A stretch of DNA of 64,000 nucleotides from Litorivivens sp041625575 (GTDB lineage Bacteria; Pseudomonadota; Gammaproteobacteria; Pseudomonadales; Spongiibacteraceae): assembly GCA_041625575.1 (NCBI GenBank), contig JBFJTG010000003.1, positions 1 to 64,000 of the forward strand, given 5' to 3'. The notes under the pieces were generated by a model, which was given only the letters and a program-made list of their open reading frames with translations, did no database searches and was not told the origin of the DNA. How positions within the stretch are numbered: position 1 is the first letter of the stretch; every line of letters starts with the position of its first letter. Shown one piece after another: positions 26,639 through 35,623 of this stretch. The translations under genes and the position numbers were made by a program.

Positions 26639-27595
26639 TTAAGCCCTTATCTCCGGAGGCATATCGCGCGCGTAGGCCTCCCACGTTCCAATGGGGGAGC
26701 CATCGTCCCAGTCCTGTGACGGCTCCAAAAAACTCGGGTAATGCTTTTCAGTGTAGGCTCGAACCTTGGCTGGCACATCATCAAACCCGCGAGCGCTTTT
26801 GTGTGAATGCATGCGCCCGAATAATATGCCGTCTACCCCGCTTTGCCCCATACGCATCCAGGGCCACCATGGCGAAAGCCGGGAAAAACCACAGTGATAG
26901 TCAAGCGAAGCAACACTGCGATCTTCGAGTGCCGCGCTGTCGACACTGAAGGTAAAATGCTCGGAAGGGTTAATAAACTCACCTGTCGAAGCCTTCGGCC
27001 ACTTCTCTGGCGTCACCGGATTACGGTAGCGGTGGGTATAGTCCCAGGACAACAGAGTGCGATCTCCACAGCGCTCCCAAGGCAATACGAATGGCACACT
27101 GCCATCATCATTCACTACTGCGGTGGCTTCATTCATCAAGGTCGGAGCGTCATTGCCATCGCCGAAATCAAAGCGCGGCATTTGCGGGCCAAGTACTCCA
27201 CGAATTCTGTCATTCAAAAAATTAAAGGGCTTTACGGTCTCACCCGTAAAAGGATTTTGCCACTGTTCCAGAATGTCGCCCGTGCGCGGGTCGCTGAAGT
27301 AGCCCACTTCCTTGCCGCGCAGGCGCACATTGCCGTTGGGCTCCAAACGTGACTCGAAAATGCCGAAGCCGCAGTAACCAAATAAGGGCTGCAAACGCTG
27401 ATTGCCGATCATCGCAAACATCAAACCATGAAATGCACCGACCACCGGCGCATCGTAACCGGCCCACAATTTTCCAAACCCATACAAATTATCGTAGGGG
27501 TCAGATAAATCCAAAGCGCTGCGATCTGACGCTTGTGTCGAGTCGCCCTTTTGCTGAGAAAAAGACTGCCTGATAATGTCCGGAATCAAACTCAT
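26639..27595 (-). CDS. DUF1838 family protein
   Basis: A 318-residue protein matching the DUF1838 pattern: NLYGFGKLWAGYDAPVVGAFHGLMFAMIGNQRLQPLFGYCGFGIFESRLEPNG, then FSDPRTGDILEQWQNPFTGETV and LSPWWPWMRMGQSGVDGILFGRMHSHKSARGFDDVP. It is rich in Trp, Tyr and Pro and has no evident signal peptide or membrane helix. Enzymatic activity is unknown; the family occurs with TBDRs in marine and sphingomonad-like genomes, which fits its place three bases after the TBDR gene. DUF169 follows after 14 bases. Confidence 0.72.
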   Translation of the reverse strand: MSLIPDIIRQSFSQQKGDSTQASDRSALDLSDPYDNLYGFGKLWAGYDAPVVGAFHGLMFAMIGNQRLQPLFGYCGFGIFESRLEPNGNVRLRGKEVGYFSDPRTGDILEQWQNPFTGETVKPFNFLNDRIRGVLGPQMPRFDFGDGNDAPTLMNEATAVVNDDGSVPFVLPWERCGDRTLLSWDYTHRYRNPVTPEKWPKASTGEFINPSEHFTFSVDSAALEDRSVASLDYHCGFSRLSPWWPWMRMGQSGVDGILFGRMHSHKSARGFDDVPAKVRAYTEKHYPSFLEPSQDWDDGSPIGTWEAYARDMPPEIRA

Positions 27596-27598
27596 ACT

Positions 27599-30250
27599 CT
27601 ACAAACTATATTTCAAGGTCGCCCCGTAGGACGGCCCCGGCAATTTGCTAACCAGGTATTGGTTGAATATCGTGATATAAAACGAATACGCAACCACCTC
27701 TTCATCAAGAATATTTTTACCCCAGAAGTTCACATTCCAGCGATCGTCCGGACTGCTGAAATTAATTGATGCGTTGGTGACTGTCCGCTCGGGAATGGTC
27801 GTAACGTTAAGCGGCGTAACAAATTGCTTCGACTGGTAATTTGCATCCAAGCGCGCATTCATTGCCCAGCCGGCCGCTAAACGCGCATTGAAGTTCAGCC
27901 CTACACTGGCCTGCTGCTTGGAGCTGCGAGGCATTTGGCTACCACCCACATCGCCATCGGCCCGGCAAATATTTGACGCGGCACAATCTATGCGGTTTTT
28001 AGCCGGCGAATAAATAACGCCATCCTTATAGCTCGCATCGTTGAAGGTATAGCCTGCATCGACACTAAAGTACTGGTTGGCGTTGTAATTCAGCTCGAGT
28101 TCGAGCCCATAGCTCGTCGCGTCGCCGATATTGGCAATCAGATCACTGCTCGATAACGATGCATTCACAGGTGGCTGGGAGCCCTGCAAATCGAGCCAAT
28201 CGATATAAAACAGTGCTCCGTTCAAGATCAGACTGTGGTCGAGAAAACTATTTTTTGAACCGAGCTCAAAGCTGTAGCTTTCAGACACTTGATAGGTAAG
28301 CTGCGAGGCAGCCTCGGCATTATTAAAGCCGCCTGTTTTCAGCCCGCGCGCCACCGCCATAAAGAGTTTCTGATCCTCGTTAAGCTGGTAATCCAGAGTC
28401 ACGCGCGGAGTGAAGTAACGAAATGTCTTTTTGTCACGCGGCACAATAATGCCATCATTCAGCGTGGTTTGATCAGGGCGACGGCTGCCGTTGCCACTTA
28501 CACTGTCTGGTGGCAGGGGAAGAATCGGGTCTTGGCCAGCGGTATAGGTGTAACTCTGCCCGTCTGCAATCGCAAACGAATCGGTCAGCCTGGTAACGCT
28601 TTTCTGCTCGACACTATAGCGCCCTTCAAAGGTACCCGCGAGGCGCTCGGTAAAATCTATGCTAACTGACGCAAACAGCGCGCTGATTCTGTCTTCGAAT
28701 TCAGACAATTCGCCTTTAGCGCTCGCGTGCTGACGACTGCCTTGATCCCAAACGATCGGCGCGGTAGCACTCGCTTCCGCCAAAATTGGCGAAGGCGCTG
28801 AAGTCGGGGTGTTACAGTTTTCAATGTTTTGCTGCGAATCCGCGTTACACAGGGTGTTTAAAAACAACTGCACCCATTCGGTATCTTCCACCACTGAGTA
28901 ATAGGCGCCGCCACTAATCAAGGTGCGCTCACTCATGGTCCAGTCTAAGCGCAGCTCATTCGAGAAGGTTCTAACATCAACATTGGGTCGTCCACTGAAT
29001 GAATTTATGCGGGTTATCCCGTTTTCCCCGCCCATTGCTGACAAGGGGATATTGGTCGCAATACGCTGGCCCAAAATCGGATCTTCGCCGCCCGGACCGC
29101 CGGTCGTTTCAGAGAAATGCTGTGCGTAGCCAAACAGGTAATGAGCGCTGAGATTCTCTCCGAGAGCCCAGTCTGCAGCAAGGGTATAAAAGTCTGTGTC
29201 GGCCAAGGCACCCATGCCCCGAGGATCAATTACAATGCCCGGCACCGTGCGGAAAGTCACATCAGATGCAGCATTCGGCAGCTCACCACAGAAAAGCGTA
29301 TTGCCGCTGACCATTTGGTTGCCACTAATGTCGGGCTGGGTCGAAAAATTACAATTGAGGTCATTCTCCGCCTCGGTGCGCAAGCCAAATCCCGCAGCAC
29401 CAACACCCGAGATCATATATCCGGGCTGCGTTTCACGTTCGGCTTCACTGCGGTAGTAGCCCACTCGAAAGCTTAAGTCGTCCGTAGCCTGAAAACTCAA
29501 ACCAACATTGATGGCTTCATCTTCCCAACCGCCAAGCCGCCCGCGCGTATTCGGGCCGCTCGGGTTTGCGTCAGCGACGGGGTGATCATTTTTGGTATGC
29601 CCGTCGTAGCGGCTTTGACCGTAGCCAAGGCGCACCGACAGTCTGCCGCCCGCAGTAAGCGCCCCACTGACGGCCACTCGAAAATCTTCCCGCTCATCAC
29701 TGCCCGCTGTTAGCGAAACATAACCACTTAATTCCTCTGTAGGTGCCTGCGGAATATAATTAACCGCACCGGCAAAAGCATTGCGACCGTATAGCGCATT
29801 TTGCGGCCCCTTCACCACCTCCACACGCTCCATATCGATCAATCCGATGTTAAGCATGCTCTGGCGTGGCATGTACACACCATCCATAAAAAAGGAAACA
29901 TTCTGTACCCGGGCAATCGTAAACTGCGGCGCCAGACCTCTTATAACGGCGTTGCTGTGGTGCCCCGAGGTGATGCTCCCGTCAAAGGTAAAGCCCGGCG
30001 TTGCGGCCGCAATATCCTCCATACCCGTATAGCCACGCTGCGCCATATCCTGGGCAGTAAAGGGTGTTATGGAGACGGGAACGTCCTGCAGTGATTCTTG
30101 ACGCTTGCGCGCCGTCACGAGCACTTCTTCTATAGCTTTGTTTTTAGACGAATGTTTAGCCGCGCCCGATTCGGGCTCCAGATTCTGGGCAAAACTTGGG
30201 CCACCCAGCGCCAGAAAAGTGGCCGCTAGAAAATAGACGAGAGATTTCAT
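27599..30250 (-). CDS. TonB-dependent outer-membrane receptor (B)
   Basis: An 883-residue receptor with signal peptide MKSLVYFLAATFLALGGPSFAQ, TonB box-like IEEVLVTARKR, plug segment RVEVVKGPQNALYGRNAFAGAVNYI and a barrel ending LKYSL (last residue Leu rather than the usual Phe). The start at ATG 30250 has AGG eight bases upstream and gives a clean signal peptide; a second ATG at 30265 would add five residues. It is the second gene of a membrane protein-TBDR-DUF1838-DUF169 operon. The substrate is unknown and is presumably the one handled by the two DUF proteins. Confidence 0.92.
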   Translation of the reverse strand: MKSLVYFLAATFLALGGPSFAQNLEPESGAAKHSSKNKAIEEVLVTARKRQESLQDVPVSITPFTAQDMAQRGYTGMEDIAAATPGFTFDGSITSGHHSNAVIRGLAPQFTIARVQNVSFFMDGVYMPRQSMLNIGLIDMERVEVVKGPQNALYGRNAFAGAVNYIPQAPTEELSGYVSLTAGSDEREDFRVAVSGALTAGGRLSVRLGYGQSRYDGHTKNDHPVADANPSGPNTRGRLGGWEDEAINVGLSFQATDDLSFRVGYYRSEAERETQPGYMISGVGAAGFGLRTEAENDLNCNFSTQPDISGNQMVSGNTLFCGELPNAASDVTFRTVPGIVIDPRGMGALADTDFYTLAADWALGENLSAHYLFGYAQHFSETTGGPGGEDPILGQRIATNIPLSAMGGENGITRINSFSGRPNVDVRTFSNELRLDWTMSERTLISGGAYYSVVEDTEWVQLFLNTLCNADSQQNIENCNTPTSAPSPILAEASATAPIVWDQGSRQHASAKGELSEFEDRISALFASVSIDFTERLAGTFEGRYSVEQKSVTRLTDSFAIADGQSYTYTAGQDPILPLPPDSVSGNGSRRPDQTTLNDGIIVPRDKKTFRYFTPRVTLDYQLNEDQKLFMAVARGLKTGGFNNAEAASQLTYQVSESYSFELGSKNSFLDHSLILNGALFYIDWLDLQGSQPPVNASLSSSDLIANIGDATSYGLELELNYNANQYFSVDAGYTFNDASYKDGVIYSPAKNRIDCAASNICRADGDVGGSQMPRSSKQQASVGLNFNARLAAGWAMNARLDANYQSKQFVTPLNVTTIPERTVTNASINFSSPDDRWNVNFWGKNILDEEVVAYSFYITIFNQYLVSKLPGPSYGATLKYSL

Positions 30251-30290
30251 AAACAAACCTGCCATTCAATTTGAGATTATTATTATTTTG

Positions 30291-30313
30291 ATAAGTCGCG
30301 CGAGCAGACTTAT
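30291..30313. promoter_or_regulatory. Inverted repeat upstream of TBDR B
   Basis: ATAAGTC and its complement GACTTAT are separated by nine GC-rich bases, 41 bases before the TBDR start and 26 bases after the end of the membrane-protein gene. On the minus strand it is followed by CAAAATAATAATAA. It could be a weak attenuator that adjusts TBDR level within the operon, or an operator. Confidence 0.35.
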
Positions 30314-30338
30314 TCCAACCATCAATGAGTTTACAAAG

Positions 30339-31154
30339 CTAGTAAGGCGCCCCTATCGCCTTAAGGTGCGGATCATTCTCCGGATCATCAGAGACATAGC
30401 CGCCGCCGTGCACCAGCCCAAATACAAAGGGATGTCGCTTCGCTGGAGGTGTCACTTCCTCACTCCAGGGCGCGGGCATTCGCATCGCAAAGGAACAGCC
30501 GGTCAAGGCAAGTGCCTGCAATGCAATAAAAATCCAGTAAGCGTCGTAGGCAACAAAATACAGTAGGCAGAAGGTCACGTTCGGAATATGCGTGAGCGGC
30601 ACCTTCCATTTAATTGTCCAGGGCGTATCGTGCTCCGGTGCGATATAGACGTCCCAATAAAGGTCCTGCCAGAGATACTGCCAGAGGGAAATAAAGGTGT
30701 AGGCCAACAAGAACACCGCCCAGAGCGGCCAGTCGGGCGTGATATTGATTGTTAAATGCCAAAAACCCAGAAAACACAGCGGGTAGCTAATGCCCCAGAT
30801 CACCCCGAAAAACAACTGCGCCGGAATATCGAGCTTTCTGCCAAAGCGCAGCGTCCATTTTGCCCAAATGCCCCAGTACGCAATTAGGACGAAAACGAGG
30901 AGCAACGCGCCCAGCAATAATCCGTAGCGACTTTCTTTCAAAACTTCGGGAATGAAGGGCGTGGCTAAAGCCGCCTCTGTTGCGCCGGTCAGCCAGGCAA
31001 ACAAAAAGCAGCAGCCAAAATAGATAAAAGCACGCAGCCAGGCGGCCATCGGCGAAAAAATTTCCGCAGCGTGTCGGCGATACCCCACTACGTATACCAG
31101 CAGTAAGCAGAGGGTTGTCAGGGCAATCCCGTAGTGAAATAAATCAATCGTCAT
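30339..31154 (-). CDS. Polytopic inner-membrane protein of unknown function
   Basis: A 271-residue protein with about six or seven membrane segments (roughly residues 6-25, 40-62, 78-98, 112-132, 138-158, 183-203 and 205-220), many Trp and Tyr residues, and a soluble C-terminal tail (GLVHGGGYVSDDPENDPHLKAIG). WQDLYWDVYIAPEHDTPWTIKWK lies in the longest loop between segments. I do not recognise the family. It is the first gene of the operon with TBDR B, DUF1838 and DUF169, divergent from the amidohydrolase, so a role in moving or sensing the same substrate at the inner membrane is a reasonable guess. Confidence 0.7.
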   Translation of the reverse strand: MTIDLFHYGIALTTLCLLLVYVVGYRRHAAEIFSPMAAWLRAFIYFGCCFLFAWLTGATEAALATPFIPEVLKESRYGLLLGALLLVFVLIAYWGIWAKWTLRFGRKLDIPAQLFFGVIWGISYPLCFLGFWHLTINITPDWPLWAVFLLAYTFISLWQYLWQDLYWDVYIAPEHDTPWTIKWKVPLTHIPNVTFCLLYFVAYDAYWIFIALQALALTGCSFAMRMPAPWSEEVTPPAKRHPFVFGLVHGGGYVSDDPENDPHLKAIGAPY

Positions 31155-31431
31155 TCAAATGCTCCATGAGCTGTCGGCGCAGCGCAGCTGGCACACATAC
31201 AAACACTATTGTTATATCATTAAATCTTATTGCCCGACGAATTGCGATGCAAGCATTTTTGGCCTGAAATACCGATTCGCTGTCAACATATCGCGCCATC
31301 TGATGAGCGCCAAACAACAGCAATTACGCACACAATGGTCACCCAAAATTGACCGAATGGCCCATCGCTGAACCGCCCCCTTAGGCCTATGATATTAAGC
31401 TGATATCGAATCGACTATTTTGGAGCGACCC

Positions 31432-32628
31432 ATGAGTGACTTAGGCTATCGTCCGTTTGACGGCGACAACCACTACTACGAAGCCGAAGATGCCTTCACC
31501 CGACACGTACCGAAGAACATGCGTGCCCGCTGCGTACAGTGGGCCGAAATCGAAGGCCGCAAGCGCCACGTTGTCGGCGGCAAGGTCTCCTATGCGGTAA
31601 CCAACCCTACCTGGGATCCCATCGCCAAGCCGGGTTCGATTTCAGACTTTTTGCGCGGCAACCCTAACAAGCTCAAACCTGAAGAACTCATGAGCGACCC
31701 GGAGCCGCTGCCAGCCTGCTACATCAACCGCGACGCGCGGGTTGCGACCATCGACGAGCAAGGTCTGGACGCCATTTGGTTGTTCCCTACCCTAGGCGTA
31801 CTTTATGAAGAATTACTCAAGCATGATCTCGATGCTGTAAAAACCCAGTTTCGGGCTTTCAACCGCTGGCTGGAAGAAGACTGGGGCTGCAACTACCAGA
31901 ACCGCATCTTCGCCTCGCCCTACATTTCGCTAGCCGATGTGGGCTTTGCTTGCGAAGAACTCGAGTGGGCCATCAAGCAAGGCGCTCGCACCGTGTGCAT
32001 GCGCCCCGCTGCCGTATGGACGAAATACGGGCCGAAGTCACCTGCCGATCCCATGTTCGACCCCTTCTGGTCGCGAGTAAACGAAGCGGGCATTACCGTG
32101 GTTGTACACGCATCAGATTCGGGCTACACCACCCACGGCTATGTTGCCGACGGCTTTAGCAGCGGCGGCTCCAGCGCCTTCGCTTCTTGGGCGCCGAATA
32201 TCAAGCACTTCAATATCGAACGCGCGGCTTACGATTTCCTGATTACCCTGTGCTACGAAAAACTGTTCGAGCGCTTTCCGAACCTGCGCATTGCTTCCAT
32301 TGAAAACGGCGCGGAGTTTTTGCCCGACTTGGTGCGCAAGCTAAAACAGTCGCGCGATCGTATGGCAACCATGGGCTACTACAAAGAAGACCCTGTGGAG
32401 CTTTTCAAAAAGCACGTATGGATCAATCCTTTCTGGGAAGATGATGTTTACGAAGTGGAAGAAATCATGGGCGCGGATCGCGTGATTTTCGGCTCCGATT
32501 GGCCACATATTGAAGGCATGCCAACACCGCTGGCCTACTTGCCAGAATTGTCTAAGTTCGATGACATTAAGAAAAAGAAAATTCTGCGCGACAACGTGCT
32601 TGAATTAAACGAGCTGAAGCCTAGCTAA
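31432..32628 (+). CDS. Amidohydrolase-family (Amidohydro_2) TIM-barrel protein
   Basis: A 398-residue metal-dependent hydrolase or decarboxylase-like protein. It starts with the family opening YRPFDGDNHYYEAEDAFTRHVP, where DxHxxE replaces the usual HxH. VVHASDSGY, IASIENGAEFLPDL and the C-terminal FGSDWPHIEG, which supplies the last metal Asp, are present. GGAG precedes ATG 31432. Close relatives are frequent in mycobacterial and marine proteobacterial catabolic clusters. Hydrolysis or decarboxylation of a ring-derived acid is possible, but no substrate can be assigned. The 277-base gap upstream, shared with the divergent membrane-protein gene, carries AT-rich promoter-like sequence but no repeat I could define. 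Confidence 0.85.
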   Translation: MSDLGYRPFDGDNHYYEAEDAFTRHVPKNMRARCVQWAEIEGRKRHVVGGKVSYAVTNPTWDPIAKPGSISDFLRGNPNKLKPEELMSDPEPLPACYINRDARVATIDEQGLDAIWLFPTLGVLYEELLKHDLDAVKTQFRAFNRWLEEDWGCNYQNRIFASPYISLADVGFACEELEWAIKQGARTVCMRPAAVWTKYGPKSPADPMFDPFWSRVNEAGITVVVHASDSGYTTHGYVADGFSSGGSSAFASWAPNIKHFNIERAAYDFLITLCYEKLFERFPNLRIASIENGAEFLPDLVRKLKQSRDRMATMGYYKEDPVELFKKHVWINPFWEDDVYEVEEIMGADRVIFGSDWPHIEGMPTPLAYLPELSKFDDIKKKKILRDNVLELNELKPS

Positions 32629-32631
32629 GAG

Positions 32632-32661
32632 GAAAAAAGGCCGGCCACTTGCGTGGCCGGC
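32632..32661 (-). terminator. Rho-independent terminator (minus strand)
   Basis: GCCGGCCAC-TTGC-GTGGCCGGC forms a nine-bp GC-rich stem with a four-base loop. On the minus strand it is followed by CCTTTTTTCC, a proper T-tract. It ends transcripts coming from the TBDR C gene and the two gene remnants behind it; it may also slow plus-strand transcription from the amidohydrolase. Confidence 0.75.
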
Positions 32662-32672
32662 AAAGGTGATTC

Positions 32673-32768
32673 TCAGTCGAAGTGGTAACGCACATCCAGT
32701 TGGTAAATCGCTGCGTCAGGAAGCGCCGCAGACACGTAGTTGCCTGCCAGCAAGGTCCATCGCAAGTT
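32673..32768 (-). pseudogene. Remnant of a TonB-dependent receptor gene (last ~31 codons)
   Basis: Reading the minus strand gives NLRWTLLAGNYVSAALPDAA followed by IYQLDVRYHFD and a stop, which is a typical TBDR C-terminal beta-strand with terminal aromatic residues. It aligns with the end of the adjacent intact receptor C (ISGNYIYASLPDEPSYHLDFRYTVK) but differs at many positions, so it is the relic of a different or long-diverged receptor. The rest of that gene is missing; upstream lies the dehydrogenase fragment. Confidence 0.68.
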
Positions 32769-32769
32769 T

Positions 32770-32985
32770 TCAGGAAATTGCCTTCAATGTTTTAACAATG
32801 CTGCCGTTGATCTTTTCCCAGAATTCATCTGAACCGGAATTTTGATATTGATAAAATCCTTTGCCGGTTTTAACACCGAAATCGCCATTGTTCACTTTAT
32901 CGCGGACACCTTGGTGCGATCGAAAACTGGGGTCATTATTTACCTCAGCAAGATACTCTCCAACATTGGCAAATTTTCCTATCAC
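32770..32985 (-). pseudogene. 3' fragment of a 3-hydroxyacyl-CoA dehydrogenase gene
   Basis: About 71 codons encode only the C-terminal domain tail of an HCDH-type protein. GDFGVKTGKGFYQYQN is the diagnostic motif, normally about 280 residues into the protein. No NAD-binding domain precedes it; the frame begins two bases after the stop of TBDR C. It is unlikely to make a working enzyme. The motif is similar to, but not a copy of, the HCDH-like protein encoded at 36642-37805 (LKTGQGFYRY). Confidence 0.72.
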
Positions 32986-32987
32986 GA

Positions 32988-35387
32988 TTACTTGACCGTA
33001 TAACGGAAGTCCAAATGGTAGGAAGGCTCATCCGGCAGCGAAGCGTATATGTAGTTGCCAGAGATTAACGGCTGATCCAGCGTTAACGCGTTTTCTTTCT
33101 GACGGGTCAGATTCTTCGCATTGAAAACTAATGACCAGCGACCCCCTTCTTCTTTGATGCCAATACGCGCGTTGACCTTGGTGGTTGCCTCCTGCAAGGA
33201 GAATGGGTCATTGTCGGTATCGGTAAAGTGTTTGCCCTGATAGATGGCATCTACACCAAGCAAAAGATTTATACCGGTATTGAATAACGGCATATCGAGA
33301 GACGTGAACAGGCTAGCACTCTTTTCAGGGGCGAAAGCCAAGGGTTGATCAGAAAGATCCTGAAATGATGGGGCAGTAGGATCATCCTGGGGGCCGGTAT
33401 TCTCATTGTAGCAAGACGGATCACCGGTACCGGAAGCAGTACCTGCGACTGGAACCGCGCATAGATATTCAGCGTACTTAGCATCGACGATGCCACCGCT
33501 ACCGCCGATGGACAGGTATGGCACCGGCGGTAACCAGAAGAAGTCAAACTCGAAGCCAGTGGTCGTTGCATCGGCAGCATTGGTCACGAAAATCTTGGTG
33601 CCGTCGAAATTGCGCACCTGCAAGTCAGCGTATTTAGTATGAAAAAAGGCACCGTTAAAAATCAATGAACCGTCAAATAATTTACTCTTGAAACCTATTT
33701 CGTAAGCATCAGCAGTTTCCGGCTCGAACGTTAGGTTGTCATCCGAAAAAACTGCCGCAGCAAAACCACCGCTTTTGAATCCCTGGGTGTAAGTCGCAAA
33801 TATAGTCAGGTCCTCAAGAACCCCCCAAGTTGCGGTAAACTTTGGCGTGAAATCATAATCACTCGCTTTGAGTACTACGTCGAAATCCTCCTGACCTGTG
33901 GTGAACGGCCCCGCTCCTGGCAACCCGTCTTTGCCAGAAATAATATGCCCGACGCGTTTGTCTTCGCCGTAGCGCAGACCGAGTACAAGGGTGAGCGTGT
34001 CGGTTACCAGCCAGTCGTATTGCATGAAGTACGCTACGCTTTCAGTTTCCACTGCGGTACTAGCAAACAACCTTTCCCCCTGGTCCTCATCATCAAGAGT
34101 CAGAGGAATGGGGACGGATGGAAAAAATGCGAAATCAGATTGTGGGTCGTAAATAGCACCACCACCTGCAATATAGGCTGCGAAACCGACGCCATTAGTC
34201 TGTGAGATGGTAGTGCCATTCTCGGTCTCTGCGGCAAAAGCTCCGATCAGAAAATCGATACCGCTACCAATGCCGAACAAACCCGGTAGCGTGCCGCCAA
34301 AGCGGAATTCGACGTTTTGTTGCTCATAGAAATTCGGCTCGTTCGGGTCAGTTCCAAAATTAATAAAGTCAATCGGCGAGAAGTCGCCGTCTATGGCGTA
34401 AGGGCCCTCAAACTCTGACATACCTGCGATTATCGTCATATTAAAACCGCTAGCGTATCCAACCTCTCCCCAATCTTTCGTGTACTTGATATTAGCTGAA
34501 ACGGTATCGCGATCAGAGAACGTCGGACTGTCCATAGAAGTTGTGTTGTTCCATGGGTCATCTTCAAATTCCGGGTCGCCAATAGTGGGGTCGCGAAACT
34601 GATCCGTTGAACGCGGACTGGCTTTTGCTATTTGTGTGATCAGCCCGATTTCACGGTGCTTCGACGCCCAAAAATTCAACAACAAGTCAGAAGATTCGTT
34701 GATAAACCACTTCAGTTTGAGCCGGCCACCGAGGTCTTCAATTTCGTTCTGTTCGTTGCGGGCTGTGTTATAGACATGGCTATCAACATACCGCGAGCGC
34801 AGAGCGATACGGGCAGCCAACTTATCTTCAATAATCGGAAATGAGACCGCACCTTCAACGCGCCGGTCGTTGTATTTGGCTTTGGCCACATTGATATAGG
34901 CGTTACTATCTAAGTCCGGGTCTCGTGTGGTGATACTGAAAACGCCGGCAATGGTGTTTTTGCCGAACAAGGTACCCTGGGGTCCGCGAAGTACTTCCAT
35001 GCGCGCCATGTCGAATGCGGTGTCGTTAATATAGGTCGCGCGGCCATAAAATACGTCATCGATAGAAAGCCCTACCGAGGGCTCAAGCCCGCGACCCAGT
35101 GGCGGCGTACCAAAACCACGAATGGTCAGTACCGGCGAATGGCCCTGTGCGTTGTTAAACTTTACGTTCGGGGTGTACTGCACCAATTCCCCGATATCGG
35201 ATATGGCCTTGTCGTTGATAAAATCGCTTTCAAAACTGGCCACAGAAATCGGCACGTCCTGCAAGTTTTGCGCTTTTTTCTGTGCGGTAACGATGACCTC
35301 TTCGATTACCCGACCCTGACCGAGCACTGCTGAAGCGCTTACAAAACTAACAAAAACTAAGCCGGCGATGGAAATACGTTGCAACAT
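32988..35387 (-). CDS. TonB-dependent outer-membrane receptor (C)
   Basis: A 799-residue receptor starting at ATG 35387 (MLQRISIAGLVFVSFVSASAVLGQ signal peptide; AGAGGC upstream), TonB box-like IEEVIVTAQKK, plug RMEVLRGPQGTLFGKNTIAGVFSITT, and a barrel ending HLDFRYTVK. The last residue is Lys rather than an aromatic, with Tyr and Phe close by. The minus-strand regulon motif lies 177 bases upstream. Substrate unknown; context with esterase, ADC-like and HCDH-like genes suggests the pathway substrate of the region. Confidence 0.92.
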   Translation of the reverse strand: MLQRISIAGLVFVSFVSASAVLGQGRVIEEVIVTAQKKAQNLQDVPISVASFESDFINDKAISDIGELVQYTPNVKFNNAQGHSPVLTIRGFGTPPLGRGLEPSVGLSIDDVFYGRATYINDTAFDMARMEVLRGPQGTLFGKNTIAGVFSITTRDPDLDSNAYINVAKAKYNDRRVEGAVSFPIIEDKLAARIALRSRYVDSHVYNTARNEQNEIEDLGGRLKLKWFINESSDLLLNFWASKHREIGLITQIAKASPRSTDQFRDPTIGDPEFEDDPWNNTTSMDSPTFSDRDTVSANIKYTKDWGEVGYASGFNMTIIAGMSEFEGPYAIDGDFSPIDFINFGTDPNEPNFYEQQNVEFRFGGTLPGLFGIGSGIDFLIGAFAAETENGTTISQTNGVGFAAYIAGGGAIYDPQSDFAFFPSVPIPLTLDDEDQGERLFASTAVETESVAYFMQYDWLVTDTLTLVLGLRYGEDKRVGHIISGKDGLPGAGPFTTGQEDFDVVLKASDYDFTPKFTATWGVLEDLTIFATYTQGFKSGGFAAAVFSDDNLTFEPETADAYEIGFKSKLFDGSLIFNGAFFHTKYADLQVRNFDGTKIFVTNAADATTTGFEFDFFWLPPVPYLSIGGSGGIVDAKYAEYLCAVPVAGTASGTGDPSCYNENTGPQDDPTAPSFQDLSDQPLAFAPEKSASLFTSLDMPLFNTGINLLLGVDAIYQGKHFTDTDNDPFSLQEATTKVNARIGIKEEGGRWSLVFNAKNLTRQKENALTLDQPLISGNYIYASLPDEPSYHLDFRYTVK

Positions 35388-35539
35388 GATTGAAGCCTCT
35401 TTCGTTATTGCTATGCTGCACACTTTTTCAGGCGCAGTCAGAGCAGTGCCGAATGCTATAAGAACCGCGGATGCACCACCACGATCGGAAACGACACGGC
35501 GTTTTTATAATGAACTGACTAGTTTCCTTTGAGCACACC

Positions 35540-35581
35540 ATTATGAAGTCATCTATTTCTGACACCACGACATCGCACGTC
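35540..35581 (-). promoter_or_regulatory. Predicted activator site and -10 box upstream of TBDR C (site a)
   Basis: On the minus strand GACGTGCGATGTCGTGGT (35581-35564) is one of four copies of the motif GACNTNNNATGTCNTGGT. It is followed after 18 bases by CATAAT (35545-35540), a good -10 box, with no separate -35 box. The implied leader to the TBDR start is about 145 bases. Confidence 0.62.
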
Positions 35582-35623
35582 CTAAGCCGAAATCAAGCTA
35601 ACCCTTTGTTTTAATGGTTATTA

